From assembly GCA_008000375.1 (NCBI GenBank), contig SMOI01000108.1, positions 22,396-86,395 on the forward strand: DNA of 64,000 nucleotides. Direction: 5' to 3'. This document shows, piece by piece, positions 32,044 through 43,574 of the stretch; within the stretch, counting starts at the first letter, position 1, and each line of letters begins with the position of its first letter. The notes under the pieces are model-generated. The model was not told the DNA's origin. It did not search any database and worked only from the letters and a program-made list of their open reading frames with translations. A program made the translations under genes and the position numbers. Origin of the DNA: Poteriospumella lacustris (lineage: Eukaryota; Sar; Chrysophyceae; Chromulinales; Dinobryaceae).

Positions 32044-32733
32044 TTACACATTGGCCGACTCCTTCTTCTTAGCAGCAGCAGCGGACTCTCTCTTCGCTTG
32101 CTCTTCGGCAGCACGCTCAGGATTAAGGGTTGATGACTTGGGGATCAAGACAGAGTGGATGTGAGGAATAACACCACCCTCGGCAATGGTGACGTTGCCG
32201 AAGAGCTTGTTCAACTCGTCGTCGTTTCTATCATTCAAATAAAAAAAATTAACGATCAGACAAAGTCATACCTCAGGAGTACGTGGGGTTCATTTTCTCA
32301 CCTGACAGCGAGTTGGATGTGGCGAGGAACAATGCGGGTCTTCTTTTGGTCACGAGCGGCATTACCGGCCAACTCCAGAACTTCAGCAGTCAAATACTCC
32401 AACACGGCGGTCATATAGACAGCAGCACCGACACCAACGCGGTTGGAATACTTTCCTTCCTTCAAGTAGCGTCCAGTTCTCGCAACAGGGAACTGCAGAC
32501 CAGCACGGAAGCTCTTGGTGACCTTCTTCGTGTCCTTACCACGACCGCCCTTTCCGCCGCCTGCAAAAATTTAACATGTTTTTCATCAATTTCCATTCTT
32601 CATGCATCCAAGTGCACGCTTCTTTACCGAGGGAAGTACGAGGAACAGGTCTCAACTTTTCCTCCGAATCACGCAAATTGTTCTTCAGAGTTGTTGCGCG
32701 GGCAACGGCGCTATTGGCAGCTTTGGCAGGCAT
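32044..32733 (-). CDS. Histone H2A with extended N-terminus
   Basis: Three exons: 32628-32733, 32302-32560 and 32044-32227; introns of 67 and 74 nt. 182 residues. The histone fold is canonical: [57 protein letters not shown] and [17 protein letters not shown]. The NDDEL acidic patch is that of replication H2A, not of H2A.Z. The first exon encodes about 36 extra residues ([20 protein letters not shown]...) before the usual Gly/Lys-rich tail, and the C-terminal tail ends in a Lys/Ala/Ser stretch without an SQ phosphorylation site. Typical H2A has about 130 residues. Introns suggest a polyadenylated, possibly replication-independent, transcript. An alternative start inside exon 2 cannot be excluded. 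Confidence 0.9.
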
Positions 32734-33122
32734 TTTATTTCAATATATATAATGGAAACACTTGATTTCGGTTATGGATGATGGCGCTGTCAGAGGGGTA
32801 TCCTCGAAGGTTGCCTCATTTTGAATCACCATCGCGGTGGTCTCTTCTCAGCAAAGCTCGCCCAAACTGCCCAGAGTTCCTTTTCGCTGCCCAGAAAATC
32901 TGGTAGTTTTTCGTTTCTCGCAAACGACGAGTTTGCATGGGTGCTGTGACGGTGGAAAAGTGACTTTTCTGGAGCATCCGTTGAGACTGACATCGTCGTG
33001 GTGGATCCGTCGCTGACTTGGCTGCGCCAATATTTTTGGTCGAAGAGGTGGTCTTGATGTTGAAGAACGGCTCAACGTCGATCACATTCCTATTTTTTTG
33101 GGTCGCAAGTGAAGTAACAACA
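32734..33122. promoter_or_regulatory. Divergent upstream region, H2A / MMSDH
   Basis: 389 bp between divergent starts. The H2A side begins with an AT-rich stretch (atttcaatatatataatgg) just upstream of its ATG. Plus-strand codons stay open from about 33018 into the MMSDH start, so a longer N-terminus of that protein is possible. Confidence 0.45.
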
Positions 33123-34900
33123 ATGGTCAAAGGTCTTTCCAACGCAGCATCAAGCAATCGCTTGGATAATTTCATTGATGGCAAGTTCGTGACGCCTGAA
33201 GGTGTGACGACTTACGTTCCGGTCGTGTCTCCTTCCGATGAAACGGTGATTGCGCAAGTGCCGTTGTCCACTGCTGCCAACGTTGATGAAGCAGTGGCTG
33301 CTGCTAAGCGTGCGTTCCCTGAGTGGAGCGGATTGACCATCAAGCAGCGCGCGGGTATCATGATGAAGTTCCACCATTTGATGGATACTCACTCCCAGGA
33401 ACTGGCTGAGTTGATTGTTCGCGAAAATGGAAAGAACATCACTGAAGCTTTGGCCGATGTTGCTAAGGGAAATGAAACTGTGGAATGGGCTGCCAGCTTG
33501 CCACAGGTCGCTCCCGGCCGTGTGTTGGAAGTCTCGAAGGGTATCTCCTGTCAGGAACTGCGCAACCCCCTCGGCGTTGTTGCCGCTATTGTCCCTTTCA
33601 ACTTCCCAGGTATGTATCTGTCGCATCGTGTGATGGCGTGTTCTTGTACTGTCGTAACCGCTGTGTGTTTCCCTTTCGCAGCGATGGTGCCCATGTGGAC
33701 GATTCCGATCTCGCTGACCGTTGGCAACTGCGTCATCTTGAAGCCTTCGGAGAAGGTGCCCACCACGATGCAACGTATCGCTGAGCTGATGTCCGAGGCT
33801 GGTATTCCTCCTGGCGTCTTCCAGATCGTGCACGGTGCCGTCGACGTCGTCAACGCCTTCTGCGATCACCCGGACATCGCCGCCGTCTCCTTCGTCGGAT
33901 CGTCCAAGGTCGCCAACATCGTTACTCAACGCTGCAACCAAACCAACAAGCGTGTCTTGGCGTTGGGTGGTGCTAAGAACCATTTGATTGCGTTGCCTGA
34001 TTGCGACGTGGGTATGGCGGCTCGTGACATCGTCGCGTCCTTCGCGGGTTGCTGTGGTCAACGGTGCATGGCGGCGTCGGTGTTGCTCTTGGTCGACGAA
34101 GACAAGGAAGACGCTTCGTCGTCCGCGCCTGCCGTCTTGGATACCTTGTTGGAGCAGGTGGTGTCCCTGTCCGCTGCGCTGCAGGCGGGACAAGGTGCTG
34201 GACAAGTCGGTCCGTTGATCGACAACATCGCGAAGGAGCGTGTTTTGCACTACATCAACGACGCCGAAGCCAACGGCGCGAAGATCTTGTTGGATGGACG
34301 TTCTTGGGCGACTCGTGAGAAAGGTTTCTGGGTGGGACCGACGGTGATTTTGCACAGCAACCGCGAGGACAAGGCCTTGAAGGATGAGATTTTCGGTCCT
34401 GTCTTGTCGGTCTTGCGTGTTTCCTCCCGCGAGGAAGCCATTGCCATTGAGAATGCGAATCCGTATGGCAATGCCGGCTGCATCTACACGGAACGTGGTT
34501 GCAATGCGGAATGGTTCACGAAGCGTTTCCGTGCTGCGATGTTGGGCGTCAACATCGGCATCCCCGTGCCGCGTGGTACGTCACGTCGCATCGTCTGAGC
34601 GTGGGTCGTGCTCCTGTGCTGTGTCTAATCGGACCTCTGATGTTGCCTGTAGAACCTTTCTCCTTCGGTGGCTTGTACGGTACCCTGAGCAAGTTCGGCA
34701 CCAGCGACATCACTGGCGACGGTGCGATGGAGTTCTTCACGAATCGCATCAAGATCACGACGAAGTGGACCGCCTCGTACGGTACCGGCTCCGGCAACTT
34801 CGCTCAACCGTCGGCCAAGCGCGCCCGCGTGGAAAACTCTTCGTCGTCGACGGCGAGCAGCGCTGTGGAGGACAAGGCCAACTTCGATGGCCGCATGTAA
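33123..34900 (+). CDS. ALDH6A1: Methylmalonate-semialdehyde dehydrogenase (acylating), ALDH6 family
   Basis: Three exons: 33123-33609, 33682-34575 and 34653-34900; introns of 72 and 77 nt. 542 residues from the ATG at 33123. Landmarks: NFIDGKFVTPEG, ITEALADVAKGNE, NPLGVVAAIVPFNFP joined by splicing to AMVPMWTIPISLTVGNCVIL, SFVGSSKVANIV, the catalytic Cys in FAGCCGQRCMAASVLLLV, and the C-terminal PFSFGGLYGTL ... FFTNRIKITTKW. The enzyme converts methylmalonate or malonate semialdehyde to propionyl- or acetyl-CoA with NAD and CoA in mitochondrial valine and thymine breakdown. A clear targeting peptide is not seen at this start. Open codons upstream (from about 33018) could add a hydrophobic leader, so the true N-terminus may be longer or lie in an unseen exon. 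Confidence 0.93.
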
Positions 34901-35259
34901 AGCCCCCCTCGCTGCCCCCACCACCCCCTCGGGTGCGAAGGATAGGCTGCCCGTCTGGGCAGCTTGTGTCGCCTTCTCGCAGCGTTTTTAGTTCCCGTCG
35001 TATGTCGACCACCGACCGCCCCCCCCCCCCCCTGTAGCCCTTCCCTTCCGCTCTCATCGCATCGCCTGTGTTAATTGTTACTTCACATTGCCTCAACGCC
35101 CCGTGACCGTGACTGTGACCAGTCTCCTCGTGAGCTTGTCCTCGTCGTCGGTGTACGCAAAAACAGTTCAATTACAGGAGTGGACTGCATACCCACCGCA
35201 ACGGGCGCCTCGAGAGGGGCAGGGGCACCCGCCTGTGTCGGAATGACGACCCAACGCGA
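34901..35259. other. Convergent 3' region
   Basis: The plus strand is C/T-rich after the MMSDH stop, with a run of about 13 C near 35020. The TPR-SGNH gene ends at 35260 from the other side. No gene is seen. Confidence 0.45.
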
Positions 35260-38154
35260 TCACTTGCGACCGGACGAGGACGACGAAGACGACGGCGTAG
35301 CCTTGGCAGCCGTCGTAGAAGCCGCCGGAGCGGACCCGGCCCCGGCCGCGACCATTGGCGCTGGAGGCAAACGATTCAAATTGGCCTCGAGCAACTCCAG
35401 GTACAGCGGCGACAAGTGCGTGCCGTCGTGACGGTACTTCTCGCGCAACGTCAATCGACCCGCCGACGCTACCGCCGTCAGCTCGGCGTCGGTCATCTGC
35501 GACCCCAGACGCACGGTCGAGGGGTCCATGACCAAGTCTCCGACGAAATCCAACCAGACGATGCTCGCATCTGTACACAGTCATCGATGGGGTGAGGCCT
35601 AAGAAGGGCACGACCGGGTGACACACAGGGGCGGGGGGGGAGTGAACGTTACCCTGCAAGTCTTGAATCGCTTGGCGGTAGAAGTCGTTGTACATCATCA
35701 CCAACGCCCGCGTTTCATTCAACACCGGTGGCACGGGGTGAATATACATCTACACACCACAGACAAGGCAATGTAAGCACAAAGCACAGTCCAAAGGAGG
35801 GAGGGGGGAAGAAAGCAGAGGCATAGGCAGAGGCAGAGGCAGAGGCAAAAGTTGAAACGCACCCGAAATTTCCGCGACCGTTTCAAATCCTTCACCATCT
35901 TCACGAAGATACCGATGGTCTGCTTCATCGCCTCTTCCAACGAGGGATACAACCCACGTTCCAGGGCGGTCAACAACCCTTCACGGCAATCGATTTCACC
36001 CAGGACAAAAATGACTTCACTGCCCAGGGGAATCGACGCGATCGTTTGGAGGAAGTTCTCTTTGGGGTAGAACTTGCTCTCGGGGCGTAGATGCCAATGC
36101 TTCACACCCGTGACCAGCTTCGGAATCACCAATCGAGGCAACGAGTGCACATCCAAAATCGACCAGCCGCCCGAGAGACAATGGGAATCGCCGCAGAGGT
36201 ACAGCGGGCGTTGACGCGCCTGCACCCATTCCGGTTTGTTTGATTTCAACGGATCGTTCAGGGCGAAGGAGACATCTGGTAAGCCGTACAGGGCGACATG
36301 GGAACGGACAGATAAGATCTGCACGATGTCCTGGTAATAGGCCAGTTCGTTGCGGACGAGGGTCTCGTGTAACGCCACTTGAGACTTGGCCCGAATACGC
36401 TCGATGAGCGTGATCATCGTCGGCAAATGCGACAGCAACCCTTTCAAATAGAATACCTTCACCGTCGTGGCGTACAAGGCAATCAGATCTAATTCGCGGG
36501 TGACAAAGGGGTACATGTGATGGTCTGGGTCATCGAATGGGTTGTTCAAGGCGGCGAGACTGCCACTGCTGTTGCCACGCGAGAGGCTCGTCTCTGCATC
36601 GCTACTGGGCGCGTCGTCGTCTTCGTCATTGGCGGCCACAACGGTGGTCGTATTGGCAGTGGCTGTGTTCGCATCACTGTCGACGGGGACTTGTTCAACC
36701 TGGGCAAAGCCACGATGATGGTTCGCCGGGGACTCCACGACCCACGTGATCTGACAACGGCGTCCGGACGACGACGACGGTGGCTGCATCGCCTCCAACA
36801 TGCGAGCACAGGTCGTGTCCATGGCAATCGCATTGCTGCTTTGTTGTTGACGGAATCCCATCGACGCATTCTTGGTGTAGAAGGAGCGCAACAGGTCCAA
36901 CGACTCGTCCAACGACTGTTTCACCTCGAGCACGTGCACGAGATTGAGGATGTAACTGGGGTTCTCTGGCTGCAATCGCGTGGCGATTTGATAGAGAACG
37001 ACACTGGTATCCATCGCGGACATTTCCTTCACCAAGGTGCCCAAGAAGGCGTAGACCTCGGCGGACTCGGGCATGTTCGGTGGGAACTGCCGCATAAACT
37101 CTTGAAACCCTTCGCGACTCGTGAGAATATCCACCGCCAACTTCGTGATGCGGGGATCTGGCTGCTTCAAGGCAATGGATTTCAAAAAGGCCACCACCGC
37201 TTCTTCCAGCTTGCGATATTGGAAGGCAAACGAGGCGTAGGTCACGAGCACGTTGACGTTGCGATCGCAGTGCGGGTTGCCCATCAAACTGTTCAACAAA
37301 TTCGCCGCTTCGTTGTGATCACCATCAGCGAACATGGCCTCGGCTTGTAAAGAAATCATATCCAAACAAAGATGTTCGTTGCGGTCCTTCGGGGCAGTGA
37401 CGGCGGATCGTGCTTTCCACACCTTGACGCCCTTGTCCAAGATGTCGACAGCGTCTTCGAATTGGCCCTTTTGTACAAACGCCTTGCCCATGATATAGTA
37501 GGAATTCGGGTTGGTACGATCCGCTTGTACCGCATTCTTGGCGTGACGAATGCTTTGATCGAAATCTTTGGTTTCCAATCCGATGAGCGCCAAGGAATTG
37601 TGAGCAAACGACGCGTCGGTGTTCTGTTGGATGAGAAGCTCAGCCAATGGCTTGCACTTCTGATAGAGTTTCTTTTTCATATTTTCCTCCAATTTGCGAT
37701 GCGCCTCCAAGACTTCTGCCTTCAGAGATTGAGCAGGAGCTGCGGCGGTTGGGGTCGACTTCGCGCTCACTTCGTCTTTCGCTGCTGGCGTCGGCTTTTT
37801 GGTCTCGGTGCTCTCTGAGGCCACCTTCGTTGAAGATGAAGAAGGAGAAGGGGCATTCACACTCTTTGCGACCAAGTTAGGCTTGGAAAAGATGAAAAAG
37901 TCGACTGCGCCCTCCTGGTCCTCGATAACGTCCGCCAAGGAAACTGTGCCAGACTTTGCCACTGCTTTTCCGTGCTCGTTACTCAATACCACGGATCGTG
38001 GCTCGAAGGATTGATTATTAACTTTTCCCAGATGCTTAGCAACGCTATCCTGGAGCGATGCTACGGTGGAATCACTTGCCACCGGAACACCGAACGTCGT
38101 GATGGGGACTGTTCCATCCTTGATTTCGACGTGGACGTATACTTTCTTCGACAT
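35260..38154 (-). CDS. TPR protein with N-terminal ubiquitin-like region and C-terminal SGNH-hydrolase-like domain
   Basis: Three exons: 35863-38154, 35653-35749 and 35260-35570; introns of 113 nt (very pyrimidine-rich, AGGCAG-type repeat on the plus strand) and 82 nt. 899 residues from the ATG at 38154. Residues 1-95 look like a ubiquitin-like fold (MSKKVYVHVEIKDGTVPI ... VDFFIFSKPNL). A Ser/Ala/Lys linker leads to tetratricopeptide repeats at about 130-440 (LAELLIQQNTDASFAHNSLA, IRHAKNAVQADRTNPNSYYI and others). The C-terminal part starts PLYLCGDSHCLSGGW, a GDS-like block. It continues with VIFVLGEIDCREGL and, two exons later, LREKYRHDGTHLSPLYLELL, placing Asp and His as in the SGNH catalytic triad. 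The splices are what bring the DxxH block back in frame. Substrate and location are unknown. Confidence 0.75.
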
Positions 38155-38582
38155 CCTCGAATTCAATTGAATAATCGACTACACACACTACTAATAGATC
38201 CCACACCACCTTTCACTGTGGACGTTGGACGATTCTTCGATTAAGATCTGACGGACGTGCTGGACTTTCTTTCCATATTTCGAATCACGTCGCCCGGGGG
38301 CTGCTGCTGCGGCTGTTTCGATTTGTCGACGACCGTCACGGACCGATGACATCGATCGTGAGTGAGAGCCTTCTTCTCACTCGTTGGACCAACCATCACC
38401 TACACCCAGCCAACCCAAATGCCTAGATGGTCCGGTAGCTGATGGACGTAGCGCAGCGCCTTGACAAAGGAATGAATAGAACAGCGACTAAACGAAGACG
38501 TGGTCATTGTTTGCGTGGACCAAGGACATCTCTTTGTGTACTGACACATTGGTAATTGGAAGTGAGTCGGTGAAACGCAAAT
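38155..38582. promoter_or_regulatory. Divergent upstream region, TPR-SGNH / MetAP1
   Basis: 428 bp between divergent starts. No gene is seen. Short inverted words occur but none is a recognised site. Confidence 0.4.
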
Positions 38583-39873
38583 ATGGCTAGCTTTGCTGCA
38601 ACTGAAACCCCTAAGACTGAGGAAACCTCTGTTTCCACTGCAACTGCGGCCACCGCGGCAGTTGAAAGTCACGTCTGTGCAACTCCTGGATGCGGAAAAC
38701 TCGCCCACATGGCATGTCCCACTTGTATCAAGCTTGGTATTCCTCCCAGCCGATTCTGTGGACAAGAGTGCTTCAAAAGCAGTTGGGAAGAGCACAAGAA
38801 GGTCCATGCGGATGTGCGCAAGACCAGAGCCGTCGCGAAAGTTGATCCCAGTCAGATGCCCACGGAGTTCAAGGGTTTCCAGTTTACTGGCCAACTTCGT
38901 CCCTATCAGAAGACTCCCCGTCGCACTGTCCCTGAGCATATCATGAGACCTGATTACGCTGAACACCCTCTCGGCTACCCTATCAGCGAGCAAGAAGATC
39001 GCCGCAACAACTCCAGCATTCGTGTTTACACTCCTGCTGAAATTGCTGGTATCCGTGAGGCTTGTCGCATTGGCCGTGAGGTTCTTGACATCGCCGGTGC
39101 TGCGGTGCGTGTGGGAATCACCTGCGACGAACTGGATCGCATTGTTCACGAGGCGACCATCGAACGCAACGCATATCCTTCTCCGTTGAACTATCATCGT
39201 TTCCCCAAGTCCGTCTGTACTTCTGTCAATGAGGTCATTTGCCACGGTATTCCTGATTTGCGCGAACTGCAAGACGGCGACATCGTCAACATCGACATCA
39301 GTGTCTACCACAACGGTTTCCACGCTGATTTGAACGAGACCTTCTTTGTGGGCAATGTCAACGAAGATAGCGTTCGTCTCGTCAAGTGTGCATATGAGTC
39401 TCTTGGGGCTGCTATTGCCTCTGTGCGCCCTGGAACTTTGTACAGGTATGAATGAGGAGTCGTCAACGGAGTCAACAGCACCTGCTCATCGCCTGTTTTC
39501 CTACAGAGATATTGGCGAGGCCATTGCCCCCGTCGCCAAGAAAGCCAAGTGCTCTATTGTCACAACGTATTGCGGCCACGGTATTGGAAGCCTCTTCCAC
39601 ACTGCCCCGAACGTGCCTCATTACCCTAAGAACAAGGCGAAGGGTACCATGCAACCCGGTCACATCTTCACGATTGAGCCTATGATTAACTTGGGTCAAC
39701 ACCGTGACGTCCTCTGGCCTGATGACTGGACTGCTGTGACTGCCGATGGATCTCGATCTGCACAGTTCGAACACACTATGTTGGTCACGGAAAATGGTGT
39801 CGAGTTGCTGACCGCCAAACCGGGTGAGCCTATTGACCGCATCGAATGGACCCGTGAGAAGTTCCAACGATAA
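38583..39873 (+). CDS. MAP1: Methionine aminopeptidase 1 with N-terminal MYND-like zinc finger
   Basis: Two exons, 38583-39445 and 39507-39873, with a 61-nt intron that restores YRDIGEAI. 409 residues. The N-terminal zinc finger spans about 37-80 ([17 protein letters not shown] ... [18 protein letters not shown]), as in cytosolic eukaryotic MetAP1, where it helps bind the ribosome. The catalytic domain has all the metal ligands: [20 protein letters not shown] (two Asp), [11 protein letters not shown] (His), FTIEPMI (Glu) and FEHTMLV (Glu). It removes the initiator Met from nascent proteins when the second residue is small. It is of normal length, and the start ATG lies in a weak A-rich context (caaatATGG). 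Confidence 0.95.
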
Positions 39874-40296
39874 ATCTTCCGTTTCAGAACGTTGATGAAG
39901 CACCCTTCTGTTATGGCTTTTTTAAGTGTTCAACTGTATCAATCCATGTGTGTCAGGCGTCTCATCAAGTATAGAAACGGAGTATGCACCCCATTATTGG
40001 TGACCTGTACGTGTACAGTGTACCGCCCGCGCACAACCCCAGAGTTTGGATTCGTTGCGCAATCGGCAGCGAAAACTCTGGGTAAAGAGACTTGATTTTT
40101 CCTTCGGTGGCAGTTTCCAGCGGGCTCTTCATAGCGAAGAATGTTTGAGATTCTGCTTGACCATAACCCGAATAGTCGATAGGATCGTTGTCTTTGGGAT
40201 CATCGGAGTACCCTTAAGTGACTTAGGTGGACGATAGTTTGTTTTGAAGCGTATCTAGTTAGTTTTTGGACCGCGAAAGCAAACGGATTTGGAACC
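39874..40296. other. Intergenic region between MetAP1 and KDEL receptor
   Basis: 423 bp, both flanking genes on the plus strand. A hairpin can be drawn near 40038-40080 (ccagagttt ... aaactctgg with a 25-nt loop), a candidate terminator or chance fold. The rest should be the KDEL receptor promoter. Confidence 0.4.
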
Positions 40297-41134
40297 ATGT
40301 CGATGAACATCTTTCGCCTTGCTGGTGACATGAGTCACGTCTTGAGTATCTTGGTGCTCTTGTTGCGCCTAAGAGTGACTAAGAATGCTAGCGGCATCTC
40401 CATCAAGACGCAGGAGTTGTACCTGTTAGTCTTCGTCACTCGCTATCTCGACCTGTTCACCACTTTCAATTCCTTTTACAACACGATCATGAAAATTTTG
40501 TACATCTCCATCACCGCCTACATTGTATACATGGTGAGAGGAACAGAACCATTCAAAAGTTCATACGATCGATCGCACGACTCGTTTTTGCACTGGCAAT
40601 TCGCTGTGGCACCGTGCGCAGTTCTGGCCTTGGTGACAACCTTGGCGTTTACTGGCTTTGATATCATGGAGGTAAGTTGAAGCGCCCCTCTTCTTTTTTT
40701 CTTTGTTACACGGGAGTCAATGCTAATTTGCCGCCGTTCTTTCGAAGGCCTTTTGGGAGTTCTCCATCTATTTGGAGGCAGTGGCGATCGTCCCACAGTT
40801 GATTCTCTTGCAGCGATACCGAGAAGTCGAGAACTTGACGGGTCATTATGTGTTCCTGTTGGGTATCTACCGTGCTCTCTACATTGTGAACTGGGTGTAT
40901 CGATCGTACACGGAGACTCACTACCAACACAACTGGGTCGCCTACATCTCCGGCTTCATTCAGACCTGCCTCTACATCGATTTCTTCTACTATTTCTTCC
41001 AAAGGTACGTCATCTCTTCTGCCTCGTTATGGTCTGGTCGACCTTCAGTTGACTGATTTGGTTGTTTCCTTCCCATTTTCATCATCATCATCAATAGCAA
41101 ATATCGTGGTGGCAAGTTCAGTCTGCCCAATTAA
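40297..41134 (+). CDS. ERD2: ER lumen protein-retaining receptor (KDEL receptor, ERD2)
   Basis: Three exons: 40297-40671, 40748-41004 and 41098-41134; introns of 76 and 93 nt. 222 residues, seven hydrophobic segments. Family blocks: MNIFRLAGDMSHV, ISIKTQELYLLVFVTRYLDL, FTTFNSFYNTIMKILYI, YLEAVAIVPQLILLQRYREV, HYVFLLGIYRALYIVNWVYR and YIDFFYYFF. The last exon encodes only SKYRGGKFSLPN; its Lys-rich tail fits the COPI return signal. The receptor binds escaped K/HDEL proteins in the Golgi and returns them to the ER. Length matches the family (212-225). Confidence 0.96.
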
Positions 41135-41377
41135 GCAGATGCGGTGTATGCCTGGTCCTCAGTGCGCCGGTCGGTTGGGTTTGTGCTTGCAGTGCACAGG
41201 CGGGAAAGATTAGTAGGTTTCTCTTTCATGGAGAAGGAAATTTCAATCGTCGTCACCTAAATTATGAAGGGAAAGCGGCGTTGTCGCTCATTGTTCAAGC
41301 TGTTGATGGGCTGTAACTACAAATATCCCTTATAGACATTACACTGACCAAGGCCCAGCGACCACTGTCGCGAGGCT

Positions 41378-42911
41378 TCACGTGTCCAAATCTTGCACAT
41401 ACAACATTCCACGTGGATGAAGCCCCTATATAGACACACATACATGAGGTCAGTACAAGTAAGCAAATGCAAGGAGGGGGGTGCAATGTTCTTACCGCTT
41501 CCTCCACCGTCTGCTCCATGTTGGCGATCTCCGTCCGCGGGTGCGGAATGAACATCGCAAAGTTGGTCGTCAAGTCTCCTTCGTCCGCAAAATGCAGCTT
41601 AAGGTATTCGTTGAGTTTCTGTTGTATTTGTTGCGACAGGCGATGCTCATTAGGTGGTGAACGTAACGAGTGAGGGCGGGGGGAGAGTGGACGTACCTGA
41701 ACTTTGTCGAATTTGAAGAAGTTTCTGGTCAATTTCTTGGCGCGGGGCAATTGGAAGCGAATCGTGGCCACGTCTGGCGCAGGTTTTGGCTCTGCCTCGG
41801 CATTGAAGGCGGTCCGCAACTTCCGGATGGTATCTTCACGAGTCAGTTTGATGGACAACGCAATTGCCGCGGCTTCCTCCTCTTCGGCGCGTTTCTTCTC
41901 TTCTGCTGCGATTTTCTCTTCTTCCTCCCGACGACGGCGTTCTGCTTCTCGGTGCTCTGCTTCCAGAGCTTCTTGGTACTCCCGATTTTGTTGCTCACGC
42001 AAAAGAGTCGACTCGTCTCGTCGGCGTTGCTCCTCACGTTGCCGAGTGACGACCGCAGAGAACACACCCATCGCCTCTCGTAGCCGCGTCGTCAACTGCG
42101 CAGCATCGGTGAAGCCCTGAACTCGGTCCGCAATCTGCACAACTCGACCCGATTGTGGAACAAGGAGAGCCAAGAAAGGAAACGCGGCTGCATTCAATTG
42201 AGTGCTCAAGCCGTATGCTTCCGCGTCCCAAATTCTGCCTCCCCAGATCACCACTTGCTCGTTGCACAACTGCACGAAAGAAGGCGCGGTCAACACCTCT
42301 TGGCAGAAGCGATCCGTGTCTTCGTGAATAGGAGAATGCAAATACACCAGAACGAATTTGGTGGAACTGAATGCCGCGTTCACTGCGGATTGGTAGGATC
42401 CATTGTGGAACGCCGGGTGATTGGGGCCATAATTGGATCGAAAGTCTTCGATGAAACCTTGCGCGTCTTGCGCGGGGTTAATAGACATTGGTCTGGCTTG
42501 GAACAGCCATTTCAAGGGCACAAACAGCAAATCCAATAAACTTCCTCCTCCATCGGCCTGTTGCTGAGTTTGGGGATTGATAACCTCTCTCATGTTGGAC
42601 CCCACCATTGGGGTGCGGTTGTTGGGTCGCGCCGCACCACTTGAGGACGATGAAGAGTTGGAAGGAGGAGGATTTGGATTCGAGTTCGCTGACTGGTTTT
42701 GATAAGAATTGTCGCTCGCCGGGGGTATATCATACTCATCGTCAGACTCACTGTCGCCCAGTCCGCCTTGGACAAAAGAACTCAGCGCTCTTTCGAGATT
42801 CCATCCATTTTGCTGCAAAATTTGCAATGCCAAATATTCGTCACTCACTTGAGTGATTTCTTGGAAGCTTCTCAATATTTGCTGCTCGGAAAGTGTTCCG
42901 TCGGTTGACAT
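41378..42911 (-). CDS. FAF2: FAF2/UBXD8-type protein (UBA, membrane hairpin, UAS, UBX)
   Basis: Three exons: 41697-42911, 41496-41618 and 41378-41425; introns of 78 and 70 nt, all phase 0. 461 residues from MSTDGTLSEQ; an in-frame upstream extension to about 43004 lacks support. The UBA domain is at about 8-45 (FQEITQVSDEYLALQILQQN). A Ser/Asn/Pro linker leads to a short hydrophobic hairpin (LLDLLFVPLKWLF). The UAS thioredoxin-like domain follows (KFVLVYLHSPIHEDTDRFCQ ... AAFPFLALLVPQ), then a Glu/Arg coiled coil and a UBX domain ending GLHPRGMLYVQDLDT, which only the last short exon completes. FAF2 recruits p97/VCP to the ER for ERAD and sits on lipid droplets. It is tail-to-tail with the KDEL receptor gene, 243 bp apart. 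Confidence 0.93.
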
Positions 42912-43574
42912 GATGGTGAGTGACGTTGAGGGTCCAAACAAACTCTCACAAATAAAAGAACCGGCGCAGATTCGAAGAATGTGCTGAAACAGAAGGATTC
43001 GCACTCAAAGGATGCTTTGAATGTTTCGCGTTGTGCTTGTTTTCCCTCGCAAGAAGGCTAAGAAGGACATCCTCATGAGCTCATCATCGAAACGTGTCAG
43101 ATTTTTGGCGCTTGCGCTAGGATAACTGCACACGATGACGACGACTAGAACCATGATACAACCCAGAATAGAAGTGGGTGGATCTGGGTCGAATCATTGA
43201 CGGGAGGCCGGAGAGTGCAACGCATGTTTCAGCACCAGCGAAATTGTCGTTGGAAAAAAAATCGTTGTTTGTGTGCGTGTGCCGTGTCGTCCTTGTTTTT
43301 TTCCCAGTGCAAGGCCAAGTTCTGTTTTATCGCTTACGTAGCTTGGGTACTAGGATTGCCTCAACGACGCTTGTTTTCCTTGCATTCTGAAGGCAGTTCC
43401 ATATCCGTTTTAGCAATATTGTATTGACTTGTCTCGTGCGTATTAGCGAAGATCCAAATATCTTCGTACTTTGCTGACTGCCCGGACTTTTGCGTTGGAC
43501 GGTGCAGTAATCAAACATTTCTCATCGCATTAAATAGATTTTATCCTACCTGCGATTAGAACCAATAATTTATC
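42912..43574. promoter_or_regulatory. Divergent upstream region, FAF2 / phosphodiesterase
   Basis: 663 bp between divergent starts. No gene is seen. T-rich stretches (tttttttcccag near 43300) could mark a 5'-UTR intron of the phosphodiesterase gene, undecided. Confidence 0.35.

Noticed and set aside
33150-34355. A 401-residue open frame antisense to MMSDH
   Set aside because: The sense frame is an unambiguous aldehyde dehydrogenase; the antisense product shows no family features.
40038-40080. Hairpin between MetAP1 and the KDEL receptor
   Set aside because: A 9-bp stem with a long loop in eukaryotic intergenic DNA is expected by chance.
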